Source: Deltaproteobacteria bacterium (GTDB lineage: Bacteria; Desulfobacterota; Binatia; Binatales; Binataceae). From it: a stretch of DNA of 13,362 nt. A model generated the notes under the pieces. It did no database searches and was not told the origin of the DNA. It was given only the letters and a program-made list of their open reading frames with translations. Location: positions 1 through 13,362 of the forward strand of contig JAJZAG010000066.1 of assembly GCA_021799555.1 (NCBI GenBank). The letters run 5' to 3'. Below are positions 1 to 6,970 of the stretch, one piece after another; position 1 is the first letter of the stretch; every line of letters begins with the position of its first letter. Made by a program: the position numbers and the translations under genes.

Positions 1-443
1 GCAGCGCGCCGAATCACCGCGTTGACGAATCCCGCGGCAACGCGGCTCCGCGCGTTTCGCTTGGCGAGTTCAACGGCGGTCGAAACCACGGCGTGCGGTG
101 GGATGCGATCGAGAAAGCGGAGCTGCGACAGCGCCATCCGCATAATCTCGAGCGCCTCGGGCTGAATCTCCGCGAGATCGCGTCCCGTGATTTTCGCTAG
201 TTCGTAATCGAGCCGCCCGCGCCACGCGAGCGTGCCGAGCACGATGCGAGTGACGAGGCGGCGGTCGGACATTCCGAGCGCTACAATTCGAGCGCCGAGC
301 AGCGCGTCAGCATAGCCGTTGCGCTGCTCGACTTCGAGGAGAATCTCGAGCGCAATTCGCCGCGCGCGCAAGCCCGCATCGGCGATACTCGCCGCGGCGG
401 TGGTGGCAGCGGGACCTTGCGATCGCTTAAGCGGGGGTCTCAC
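1..443 (-). CDS. rsmB: 16S rRNA (cytosine-967 C5)-methyltransferase RsmB, N-terminal part
   Basis: Partial gene: 147 codons are visible and the rest lies beyond the left edge. The translation shows a NusB-like helical domain after about 25 low-complexity residues; recognisable stretches are RRIALEILLEVEQRNGYADA, RIVLGTLAWRGRLDYEL, IPPHAVVSTAVELAK and FVNAVIRRA. In RsmB (Sun/Fmu) this RNA-binding domain precedes the SAM-dependent methyltransferase domain that modifies C967 of 16S rRNA; that catalytic domain is not in the window. The start is the GTG at 443-441, which overlaps the fmt stop in a GTGA arrangement, a four-base overlap typical of translational coupling. The in-frame ATG idea fails because the ATG at 445-443 runs straight into TGA. 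A free-standing NusB is the alternative, but the IPPHA and FVNAV motifs and the place after fmt favour RsmB. Confidence 0.88.
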   Translation of the reverse strand, partial: MRPPLKRSQGPAATTAAASIADAGLRARRIALEILLEVEQRNGYADALLGARIVALGMSDRRLVTRIVLGTLAWRGRLDYELAKITGRDLAEIQPEALEIMRMALSQLRFLDRIPPHAVVSTAVELAKRNARSRVAAGFVNAVIRRA

Positions 444-1372
444 ATGCCGAGGCGCGCGCCGGGCGCGACTTTGCGACCGTTGAAAAATTCACTCGCGCGC
501 ATCCGCCTGCGCCCCGGCGCCTGAACTTCGCAGAGCGCCAGCGCGCCGCTGCCGCATCGCACGATTGGCTCGGGCCGAATCGCGAGCAGCGTGCCCGGCG
601 CGGCGGAAGACTCGGGACCGGCGGCGACCCGCGCGCGCCAGATGAGAAGCGGATCGCCGCCAAGCCTCGTGCGCGCGATCGGCCAGGGATCGAACGCGCG
701 CGTCATGCGCTCAATCCGGGCGGCATCGGCGCTCCAGTCAATAATTGAGTCGTCTTTGGAAATTGGGCGCGTGTAAGTCGCGAACGCTTCGTTCTGCGGA
801 ATCTCGGTCACCGTTGCGCGCGCATAAAGGTCGAGCGCTTCCAGCAGCGCGTCAGCGCCGAGTTCGGCGAGCTTGCGCTTGAGCGAACTCTGGGTGTCAT
901 CGGAGGCGATTGGAATCGCGCGCTGAAGGATTATCGGGCCGGCGTCCATTTCAGCGGTGACGCGCATGATCGTGACGCCGGTTTGGGAGTCGCCCGAGAT
1001 AATCGCGCCCTCGATCGGCGCGGCGCCGCGAAAGCGCGGTAACAGGGAAGCGTGGACATTGATCGGCGCGATTGCGGCAGCGTCGAGAATCGATTGCGGC
1101 AGAATTCTCCCGTAGGCGGCAACGACGATCAGATCGGGATTGTATGATTTGATTTGGGCGAGAAATTCGGGGCTGCGGATTTTGATCGGCTTGAGCACCG
1201 GCAGATTACTCCGCGCTGCCACTTCCGCAACCGCGCTCGGATGCGGCGTCAGTCCGCGGCCGCGCGGCTCGTCGGGCCGCGTCACCACCGCAACCACGGT
1301 AAAGCGCGGATCGGCGGCGGCCGCCGCGGCGAGGCGGTCGAGGATATGGGCAGCCAACTCGGGCGTGCCCAT
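440..1372 (-). CDS. fmt: methionyl-tRNA formyltransferase
   Basis: Transfers a formyl group from 10-formyl-tetrahydrofolate to initiator Met-tRNA in the cytoplasm. Counted from the ATG at 1372 the protein has 310 residues. It shows the formyltransferase core NVHASLLPRFRGAAPIEGAI (105-124, catalytic Asn105 and His107) and MDAGPI with the catalytic Asp143, followed by the C-terminal OB-like tRNA-binding domain. The start is doubtful. Family members begin near M-K-I-I-F-M-G-T-P-E, and the ATG used here is the internal Met of MGTPE. The codons just upstream (1387-1373) encode LKIIF in frame, so the first beta strand exists in the DNA but has no ATG, GTG or TTG before it. A CTG at 1387-1385 or an ATC at 1399-1397, the latter 6 nt after AGGA, could be the true start. 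The gene lies 28 bp after def and overlaps rsmB by four bases. Confidence 0.95.
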   Translation of the reverse strand: MGTPELAAHILDRLAAAAAADPRFTVVAVVTRPDEPRGRGLTPHPSAVAEVAARSNLPVLKPIKIRSPEFLAQIKSYNPDLIVVAAYGRILPQSILDAAAIAPINVHASLLPRFRGAAPIEGAIISGDSQTGVTIMRVTAEMDAGPIILQRAIPIASDDTQSSLKRKLAELGADALLEALDLYARATVTEIPQNEAFATYTRPISKDDSIIDWSADAARIERMTRAFDPWPIARTRLGGDPLLIWRARVAAGPESSAAPGTLLAIRPEPIVRCGSGALALCEVQAPGRRRMRASEFFNGRKVAPGARLGM

Positions 1373-1400
1373 GAAGATTATTTTCAGCGGCGCGGCGATT

Positions 1401-1940
1401 TCAAATCCTGACCTTCGAGGGGCGTTCGTCGGCCTTGCCTTCCCGGATCAGCTTTTTGAGCTTGCGCCGGTACAGCTCACGTTTGATCCTGCTGATTCGA
1501 TCGATGAACAGCTTTCCGTCGAGATGATCGATCTCGTGCTGAAGGGCGACGGCGAGCAAATCGTCGGCTTCGATCTCGATCTCCTCCTGGTCGGGCGTCC
1601 ATGCGCGCACCAGCACGCGGGCCGCGCGTTCGACATCAGCGTTGTAATCGATCACCGACAGGCATCCTTCTTCCCAGATGACCTTGCCCTCGGCTTCGAC
1701 GATGCGCGGGTTGATGAGCTTGAGCAGGTGCTTGCCGGGTTCGTCGTGATCGGTATCGAGAACGACGACTCGCATGGATTCTCCGACTTGCGGCGCGGCC
1801 AGGCCGACGCCGGGCGCGGCGTACATCGTCTGCGCCATCGAGTCGATCAGGGCGTTGAGTTTGCCGTCGATATTCTCAACCGGTTGCGCGACCTGCTTAA
1901 GCGAGTCATCGGGGAATTTCCGGATCTTCAGAAGCGCCAT
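1401..1940 (-). CDS. def: peptide deformylase
   Basis: Removes the formyl group from the N-terminal methionine of new proteins, undoing the mark placed by the next gene, fmt. The 179-residue length is normal for the family. All three metal and active-site motifs are intact: GVGLAAPQVG (44-53), EEGCLSV (90-96, metal ligand Cys93) and QHEIDHLDG (134-142, ligands His135 and His139, catalytic Glu136). The N-terminus MALLKIRKFPDDSL fits the family start, so the ATG at 1940 is likely right; the Shine-Dalgarno sequence is weak (GGA about 10 nt before the ATG). A 194-bp gap separates def from the hydrolase gene upstream, so def-fmt-rsmB may have its own promoter, while def to fmt is only 28 bp. The basic C-terminal tail is unremarkable. 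Confidence 0.97.
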   Translation of the reverse strand: MALLKIRKFPDDSLKQVAQPVENIDGKLNALIDSMAQTMYAAPGVGLAAPQVGESMRVVVLDTDHDEPGKHLLKLINPRIVEAEGKVIWEEGCLSVIDYNADVERAARVLVRAWTPDQEEIEIEADDLLAVALQHEIDHLDGKLFIDRISRIKRELYRRKLKKLIREGKADERPSKVRI

Positions 1941-2048
1941 CTAAGTTACGTCCAAGCATGGAAAATCTATCAAAGCGGCCACCTGCTCGGAAGCGACGAT
2001 ACGGAACCTCCACGAAAACATCATATTACCGCCGTTCGGCTATCGTCG

Positions 2049-2062
2049 CGGCACACGTGCCG
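2049..2062. promoter_or_regulatory. inverted repeat in the gap upstream of def
   Basis: A 6-2-6 inverted repeat, CGGCAC-AC-GTGCCG, lies in the 194-bp gap between the hydrolase stop and the def start, about 110 bp before the def ATG. It could be a protein-binding site or a small RNA hairpin. No run of T follows it on the minus strand, so it is not a standard intrinsic terminator. No convincing promoter hexamers could be picked out in this gap. A chance origin is possible in GC-rich DNA. Confidence 0.25.
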
Positions 2063-2134
2063 TTGGTTTATTCGCGCGCCACGGCAAATTCAGACGCGTG
2101 GGGATTACGCCCGGACGGCGCGCGCAGACCAACT

Positions 2135-3067
2135 CTAGCGGGCGGCGAGTTCGAATTCGGCCAAAAACGATTCCATCGCCCGGGTACATTTTTCCGGTTG
2201 TTCAATTTGCAGAAAATGCGTGGTGCCGGGAATCGCTTCGTAGGGGAGATTGTGTTCGAGGGCAAGTGCGCGACCGATCAGCGCCGGGGGCATCGCGCCT
2301 TCGAGATTCGGGTCGCCGCAAATTAGTTTGACCGGCACCGGAAGCGATCCCATCGCGCGCCACAGCGTTGGATCGGCATTGGTTGAAAAGACGTTGGCCT
2401 CGAACTCGCGCGGGCAGGCTAGGAACCAGTCGGCGGCGCGCGGGTCGTGGCGCAAAGTCGCGCGCGCCATCAATTCATAGGCTTCGGGTCGCCAACGCGG
2501 ATTATACTTGCGGAACTGCGCGGCCAGGATGGACGGATCTGCGTAGCGAGGGGTACGGCGGCGTGCGCGGCCGGCCAGCGAATTCTTGTCGTCGGACTGG
2601 CCGCTGCGCAAAGGATGTCCTTCGGGTGGAAAAATCGGCGGATCGAAAAGTACGAGCGCCTCGAAGCGCTTGCCGGAGACGGGCACGTATTTGCGCGCAT
2701 GCATCGCGGCCGTCACGCCGGAGAGCGAATGAAACACTCCGGCGCTGCGCTTGACGCCAAGCTCGCGCCCGATCGCCTGAAACACCGCTTCCAGGTCATC
2801 AACAAAATGCGTCCATAGATGAGCGTCCTCGCGGTGCAGCGGATTGTGACCATGATTGCGGAAATCGAACAGGACCACCTCGTAGCGATCGCACAGCGGA
2901 CCCCAGAATGGCAAGTAGCCGTCGATCGCGAGGCCGTTGCCGTGGCTCAGAACCAGACGCGGAGCACCGCCGACGCCATGTTGGCGCACGCGGATGATCG
3001 CGCCGTCTTCCATTTTGACTTCGAAGCTGTGCCGGGCACGCGGCACGGCGGGATGCTGAGAGGGCAT
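2135..3067 (-). CDS. alpha/beta-fold hydrolase of unknown substrate
   Basis: A 310-residue protein with the sequence pattern of an alpha/beta hydrolase. Visible parts are the oxyanion-hole motif SHGNG (41-45), the strand and turn VVLFDFRNHGHN (64-75), the nucleophile-elbow region VFHSLSG (111-117) with Ser114, a likely acid Asp252 in ICGDPN, and the final His284 in GTTHFLQ. The triad order Ser-Asp-His is complete. The elbow is odd: the usual pattern is G-x-S-x-G, but the first small residue is Phe112 and the last position is Ser116. No signal peptide is visible, so it is probably cytoplasmic. The ATG at 3067 has a good ribosome-binding site, AGGA 7 nt upstream. It starts 33 bp after priA and is probably cotranscribed with it. 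Esterase, lactonase or C-C hydrolase activity are all possible; the substrate cannot be told from sequence. Confidence 0.85.
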   Translation of the reverse strand: MPSQHPAVPRARHSFEVKMEDGAIIRVRQHGVGGAPRLVLSHGNGLAIDGYLPFWGPLCDRYEVVLFDFRNHGHNPLHREDAHLWTHFVDDLEAVFQAIGRELGVKRSAGVFHSLSGVTAAMHARKYVPVSGKRFEALVLFDPPIFPPEGHPLRSGQSDDKNSLAGRARRRTPRYADPSILAAQFRKYNPRWRPEAYELMARATLRHDPRAADWFLACPREFEANVFSTNADPTLWRAMGSLPVPVKLICGDPNLEGAMPPALIGRALALEHNLPYEAIPGTTHFLQIEQPEKCTRAMESFLAEFELAAR

Positions 3068-3100
3068 TGAAGATTCCTACCTGAGAGATCGTTTGGCGGC

Positions 3101-5596
3101 TTATAGCATTCGCACCGGATCGATATCGATGATCAGATGAACGCGATGCTTCTCGGCAATTCCACCGATCTCGGCGCGCATCGCCGCAAGCGCCGTGCGC
3201 ATCGGCCGCAATTCTCTGGACTTTAGCATCACCTGCCACCGGAAGCGCTGTTTGAGCCGCTCGATCGGCGCGGGCGCAGGACCCAACACGCGCAGAATCT
3301 CTGGCGAGGGCGCGGCGCGGGAGAGCGCTTCGGCAGCCGATGCGGCAATATCGGCGACGCGCCGGGAATCTTCACCCTCGATTCGGACCATCGCGAGGCG
3401 CGCGAATGGCGGGTAGTCGAGTTCGCGGCGCAATTCGAGTTCGCGGCGCATGAAGCGGGCGTAGTCCTGTGCCTGAGCGGCACGGATACTGTAATGGTGT
3501 GGAGCGCGCGTCTGGATAATCACGCGGCCTGCGCGTTCGCCGCGGCCCGCGCGGCCCGCCACCTGGGTCAGGATCTGAAAGGTGCGTTCGGCGGAGCGGA
3601 AATCGGGCACGTGAAGTCCGACGTCGGCCAGCACGACGGCGGCCAGCGTGACGCCGGGAAAATCGAAGCCTTTCGTGATCATCTGCGTGCCGACCAGGAT
3701 ATCGACCTCGCCGGCGCGCAGCGCGGCCAAAATGCGCGCGCGCGCGCCGCGCCGGCCGCTCGTGTCGCTGTCCATCCTGTCGATTCGCGCAGCGGGGAAA
3801 ATGGCTTCGAGAGCTGATGCGAGCTGCTCGGTGCCGAAGCCCTGTCCGGAAAGTCCGAAGCCTTTGCACTCCGTACAAAGGTCGGGCGCCGGCGCGCGGT
3901 TGCCGCAGTAGTGGCATCGGAGCGAGCGATCGCGCAGATGAAAGGTCATGCTGACGCTGCAGTTCGGGCAGGCGATCACGTTGCCGCACAGGCTGCATTG
4001 CAGGAAATTGTGGAAGCCGCGCCGGTTGAGAAACACCATCGCCTGCCCGCCGCCGGCAAGATTGGCGCGGATCGCATCGAGCAGCCGAGGCGAGAGCGGA
4101 ACGATCTCCGCGCGGGCGGTGGACGCGGTCGCGCCATTGGCGGCGATGGGCGCGGCGGTCGCGCGGCGCAAATCGACGACTTCGACCTCGGCCATCGCGC
4201 GATCCAGCACCCGGCGCGCAAGACGCAACAGCCGGTAACGTCCGCGGCGCGCATTGGCGAACGATTCGGCCGACGGCGTCGCCGAGCCGAGCACGACGGG
4301 GCATTGGCTGAAACCGCCAAGGGCGACGGCGAGGTCGCGCGCATGATAGCGGATGCCTTCCTCGCTTTTGTAGGCGGCGTCGTGTTCTTCATCGACGATG
4401 ATCAACCCGGCGTCGCGAATCGGCGCGAAAATTACCGAGCGCGGGCCGATCATAATCCGCGCCGCGCCGCCAAGCGCGCTCATCCAGCTTGCCCATCGTT
4501 CGCCGAGGTTCTGCGCGCTATGCGCTATCGCGGCGATCGCGCCGAAACGCGCGCGGAACGAGCGCACCAGTTCGTCGGCCAGAGCTATTTCTGGAACCAT
4601 CACGAGCACCTGGCGTCCGGCTGCGAGCGTGCGAGCGGCAAGTTCGAGATAGACTTCGGTTTTTCCGCTGCCGGTCACGCCCCAGAGCAGAAAGGTCTCG
4701 AAGCGGCGCTGCAGCACGGCGGGTGCGACGGCGTCGATTGCGACTTTCTGTTCGTCGTTCAGATTGAATCCGGCGGATTGCGCTGGCGCGGGGGCGGCTT
4801 CGATAAGCTTTGCAATCACGATGAGCTGGCGGCGCGCGAGCGACTTCAGGATCGGCCGCGCGCCGGGAATACGCGCCGCGAGATCATCGAGCGCGACACC
4901 GGCGGTTCCGGCCGCCGCGACCAGTGAGTAAACCTCGCGCTGTTTGGGTCCGCGCAGTGCGGGCGCGGCGGAGTGCGGATCGGACGCGACACGCGCGACG
5001 AAAGCCTCGGTTTCGCGATGCCGTCCGCGCGTCGCGTCCCGGCGCGCCACGATTCCTTCGCTCGCAAGGCGGGCAAGAGCGACGCGTACCTCGCTCGGCG
5101 AACCGAGCTTTTCAAGCCGGCTCGCGAGCGCGGGGCGGCGCGCGACCAGAGCCAGAATCTTGCGCTCGAGCGCGCTCAGCGCGGCCGCGCGCAGGACGTT
5201 GGGCGGCGCGGCAAGCTCGTACGCGGCGCGTGACTCAATACGCGCGATTGATGGGATCACGCTGCGGTAGGCGTCCGCGAGCGGAGCCATGTAGTAGCTA
5301 GCGAGGAAATCGAGGAGCTTCAGATGGGGTGCGTCGAATAGCGGCTGAGGATCGATGAGTTCGGCGATCTGCTTGAGCGCGCCCGCGGCGAGTGCGTCGC
5401 CGACTTCGAGCACTACAGCGGTGACTTTGCGCGAGCGCAGCGGGACTATTACGCGATGACCGGGAGCGATACGGCCCTCGAGCTCGCGCGGGATTTCATA
5501 GGTAAGCTGATCGACGCCGTGCGCCGCCGCGACAATGACGACTTTAGCTTGCATCAGGTGGGCCGACGGTACTCGGCTCCGCATAGCCGAGTGCAA
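3101..5596 (-). CDS. priA: primosomal protein N' / replication restart helicase PriA
   Basis: A superfamily 2 3'-to-5' DNA helicase that reloads the replisome at stalled forks. In order along 831 residues: the N-terminal 3'-end-binding domain (about 15-115); Walker A GVTGSGKT (306-313); the DEEH box (402-405); GSAT (437-440); a zinc-binding segment with eight cysteines in four pairs (534/537, 543/546, 561/564, 574/577); and the helicase C half with GTQMITKGFDFPGV (636-649) and QVAGRAGRG (678-686). The zinc segment and motifs separate PriA from RecG or UvrB. The open frame reaches a TTG at 5596, with ATG codons at 5584 and 5554. Homology favours Met15 at 5554 (MQAKVVIVAAAHGVDQ), but no good ribosome-binding site precedes it, so the start is unresolved. 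The gene is divergent from aroC and heads the hydrolase-def-fmt-rsmB run. Confidence 0.96.
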   Translation of the reverse strand: MHSAMRSRVPSAHLMQAKVVIVAAAHGVDQLTYEIPRELEGRIAPGHRVIVPLRSRKVTAVVLEVGDALAAGALKQIAELIDPQPLFDAPHLKLLDFLASYYMAPLADAYRSVIPSIARIESRAAYELAAPPNVLRAAALSALERKILALVARRPALASRLEKLGSPSEVRVALARLASEGIVARRDATRGRHRETEAFVARVASDPHSAAPALRGPKQREVYSLVAAAGTAGVALDDLAARIPGARPILKSLARRQLIVIAKLIEAAPAPAQSAGFNLNDEQKVAIDAVAPAVLQRRFETFLLWGVTGSGKTEVYLELAARTLAAGRQVLVMVPEIALADELVRSFRARFGAIAAIAHSAQNLGERWASWMSALGGAARIMIGPRSVIFAPIRDAGLIIVDEEHDAAYKSEEGIRYHARDLAVALGGFSQCPVVLGSATPSAESFANARRGRYRLLRLARRVLDRAMAEVEVVDLRRATAAPIAANGATASTARAEIVPLSPRLLDAIRANLAGGGQAMVFLNRRGFHNFLQCSLCGNVIACPNCSVSMTFHLRDRSLRCHYCGNRAPAPDLCTECKGFGLSGQGFGTEQLASALEAIFPAARIDRMDSDTSGRRGARARILAALRAGEVDILVGTQMITKGFDFPGVTLAAVVLADVGLHVPDFRSAERTFQILTQVAGRAGRGERAGRVIIQTRAPHHYSIRAAQAQDYARFMRRELELRRELDYPPFARLAMVRIEGEDSRRVADIAASAAEALSRAAPSPEILRVLGPAPAPIERLKQRFRWQVMLKSRELRPMRTALAAMRAEIGGIAEKHRVHLIIDIDPVRML
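5571..5592. other. perfect hairpin at the 5' end of priA
   Basis: ACTCGGCT and AGCCGAGT form a perfect 8-bp inverted repeat around a 6-base loop (CCGCAT). If priA starts at its homology-supported Met15 (5554), this is a 5' leader hairpin ending 16 bp before the start codon. If it starts at the TTG at 5596, the hairpin falls in codons 2-9. It could affect priA translation or serve as a binding site between the divergent priA and aroC genes. Confidence 0.45.
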
Positions 5597-5622
5597 TTTA
5601 CTCTCGTATCAGGTTCGAGCAA
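5595..5622 (-). promoter_or_regulatory. weak promoter-like motif for priA
   Basis: On the minus strand TTGCTC (5622-5617) and TAAATT (5600-5595) are separated by 16 bp, resembling sigma-70 -35 and -10 boxes with three and four matches of six. The predicted transcript would start near 5588, upstream of the Met15 start and inside the hairpin at 5571-5592. The match is weak. It agrees with Met15 rather than the TTG at 5596 as the start codon, because the TTG would lie upstream of the transcript. Confidence 0.25.
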
Positions 5623-5769
5623 CCGGCGCTCACTCCAGCCACCGGCTGAAGCCAGAGCCGTCGGGCGTCCGGGCGGGTGCAAGGTGCCGCTTCCAAGCCA
5701 GCAGCGGGAATGGTTGAATCGGGATGCCCCGGCGGACGCGGCCATGCAGCCGGGATGGGAATATAATCG

Positions 5770-6936
5770 ATGCTGCGTTTTCTCACTGCCGGCGAATCGC
5801 ACGGCCCGGAACTGATTGCGATTGTCGAGGGCGTGCCGGCCGGCTTCGAAGTCGATCTCGCACGGATTAATCATCACCTGGCGCGCCGCCAGAAGGGTTA
5901 TGGGCGCGGCGGCAGGATGCTGATCGAAAAGGACGAGGTCCGCCCCGTTTCCGGAATCAGATTCGGACGCACAATGGGCAGTCCGGTCACGTTTATTATC
6001 GTCAATCGCGATTTCAAGAACTGGGAAAAGCGGATGTCGGCGGATCCGGCCGACGCGGGCGAGGCCAAGGTAATCACGCGGCCGCGCCCCGGGCACGCCG
6101 ATCTGGCCGGAGTGCTTAAGTACAACCTCGGCGATATTCGCGACGTATTGGAGCGCGCGTCGGCTCGCGAGACGACGGCGCGGGTCGCCGTCGGCGCGCT
6201 CGCTATGGAGCTTTTGCGGCCGTTTGGGATCGACGTGCTCGGCTATGTCGTCAGGATCGGATCGACGGAAGCGAAGCTGCGGACCGGGCTCGAGATCGAC
6301 GAGCTCAGGCGCGTGACCGAAAAATCGCAGGTACGGGTCGCCGATCCGGCGGCCGAGCGCGCGATTATCGCCGAGATCGACGAATGCAAGAAGAGCGGCG
6401 ACACGCTGGGCGGAATCGTCGAGGTTGTGGCGACCGGGCTTCCGGTAGGTTTGGGCAGTCACGTCCAGTGGGATCGCAAGCTCGACGGGAGGCTGGCGCA
6501 CGCGCTGCTCAGCCTGCAAGCAGCCAAAGGCGTAGAGTTCGGTGCGGGGTTCAAGGTCGGACAAATCCGTGGGTCGGCCTTGCACGACGAGATTGGCTAT
6601 GACGCGGCGGCGCGCCGCTTCACGCGCGAATCGAACAATTCCGGCGGCACCGAAGGCGGGATGTCCACCGGAGAGCCGCTGACGGTGCGGGTCGCGTTCA
6701 AGCCGCTATCGACCCTGATGCAGCCGCTTAAATCGGTGGACACGCGAACCAAAGCGGAAGCGGTCGGCACGATCGAGCGCTCGGACGTTTGCGCGATACC
6801 GGCGGCGGCGGTGATCGCGGAAGCGGTGGTGGCGTTCGAACTGGCCGGTGCGTTCCTGGAGAAATTTGGCGGCGACTCGCTCGTCGAGATAACCCGTAAC
6901 TGGCAGGGTTACCTAGAACAGGTGCGCAATTACTGA
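5770..6936 (+). CDS. aroC: chorismate synthase
   Basis: Catalyses the last shikimate-pathway step, loss of phosphate from 5-enolpyruvylshikimate-3-phosphate to give chorismate, and needs reduced FMN. The 388-residue length matches the longer bacterial forms. Family signatures are clear: MLRFLTAGESHG at the N-terminus with catalytic His11, RPRPGHADL (104-112), SARETTARVA (131-140), NNSGGTEGGMSTGEPL (289-304) and RSDVCAIPAA (337-346), which carries the second conserved region. The ATG at 5770 matches the family start exactly, and GGGA lies 9 nt before it. No NAD(P)H:flavin reductase domain is fused, so a monofunctional enzyme is expected. It is the first gene of aroC-aroK-aroB and divergent from priA; the gap to aroK is 34 bp. 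Confidence 0.98.
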   Translation: MLRFLTAGESHGPELIAIVEGVPAGFEVDLARINHHLARRQKGYGRGGRMLIEKDEVRPVSGIRFGRTMGSPVTFIIVNRDFKNWEKRMSADPADAGEAKVITRPRPGHADLAGVLKYNLGDIRDVLERASARETTARVAVGALAMELLRPFGIDVLGYVVRIGSTEAKLRTGLEIDELRRVTEKSQVRVADPAAERAIIAEIDECKKSGDTLGGIVEVVATGLPVGLGSHVQWDRKLDGRLAHALLSLQAAKGVEFGAGFKVGQIRGSALHDEIGYDAAARRFTRESNNSGGTEGGMSTGEPLTVRVAFKPLSTLMQPLKSVDTRTKAEAVGTIERSDVCAIPAAAVIAEAVVAFELAGAFLEKFGGDSLVEITRNWQGYLEQVRNY

Positions 6937-6970
6937 GCGACGGACAGCGGCCCTACGGGTCTCGATCGCG

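Noticed and set aside
1140..2138. 332-codon open frame on the plus strand
   Set aside because: Antisense to fmt and def, both certain; no recognisable family.
3911..4927. 338-codon open frame on the plus strand
   Set aside because: Antisense to the helicase core of priA; composition looks like a shadow and there is no ribosome-binding site of note.
5571..5640. tRNA-like string (GGTTCGAGC after a hairpin) in the priA-aroC gap
   Set aside because: No acceptor stem, D arm or proper T stem can be formed around it.
5762..5767. Perfect TATAAT just before the aroC ATG
   Set aside because: A transcript from this -10 box would start inside the gene, after the certain ATG, and no -35 box is at the right distance. 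It is probably chance, next to the ribosome-binding site.
5554..6585. 343-codon open frame on the minus strand
   Set aside because: Antisense to aroC and overlapping the priA start region; aroC is certain from its motifs.
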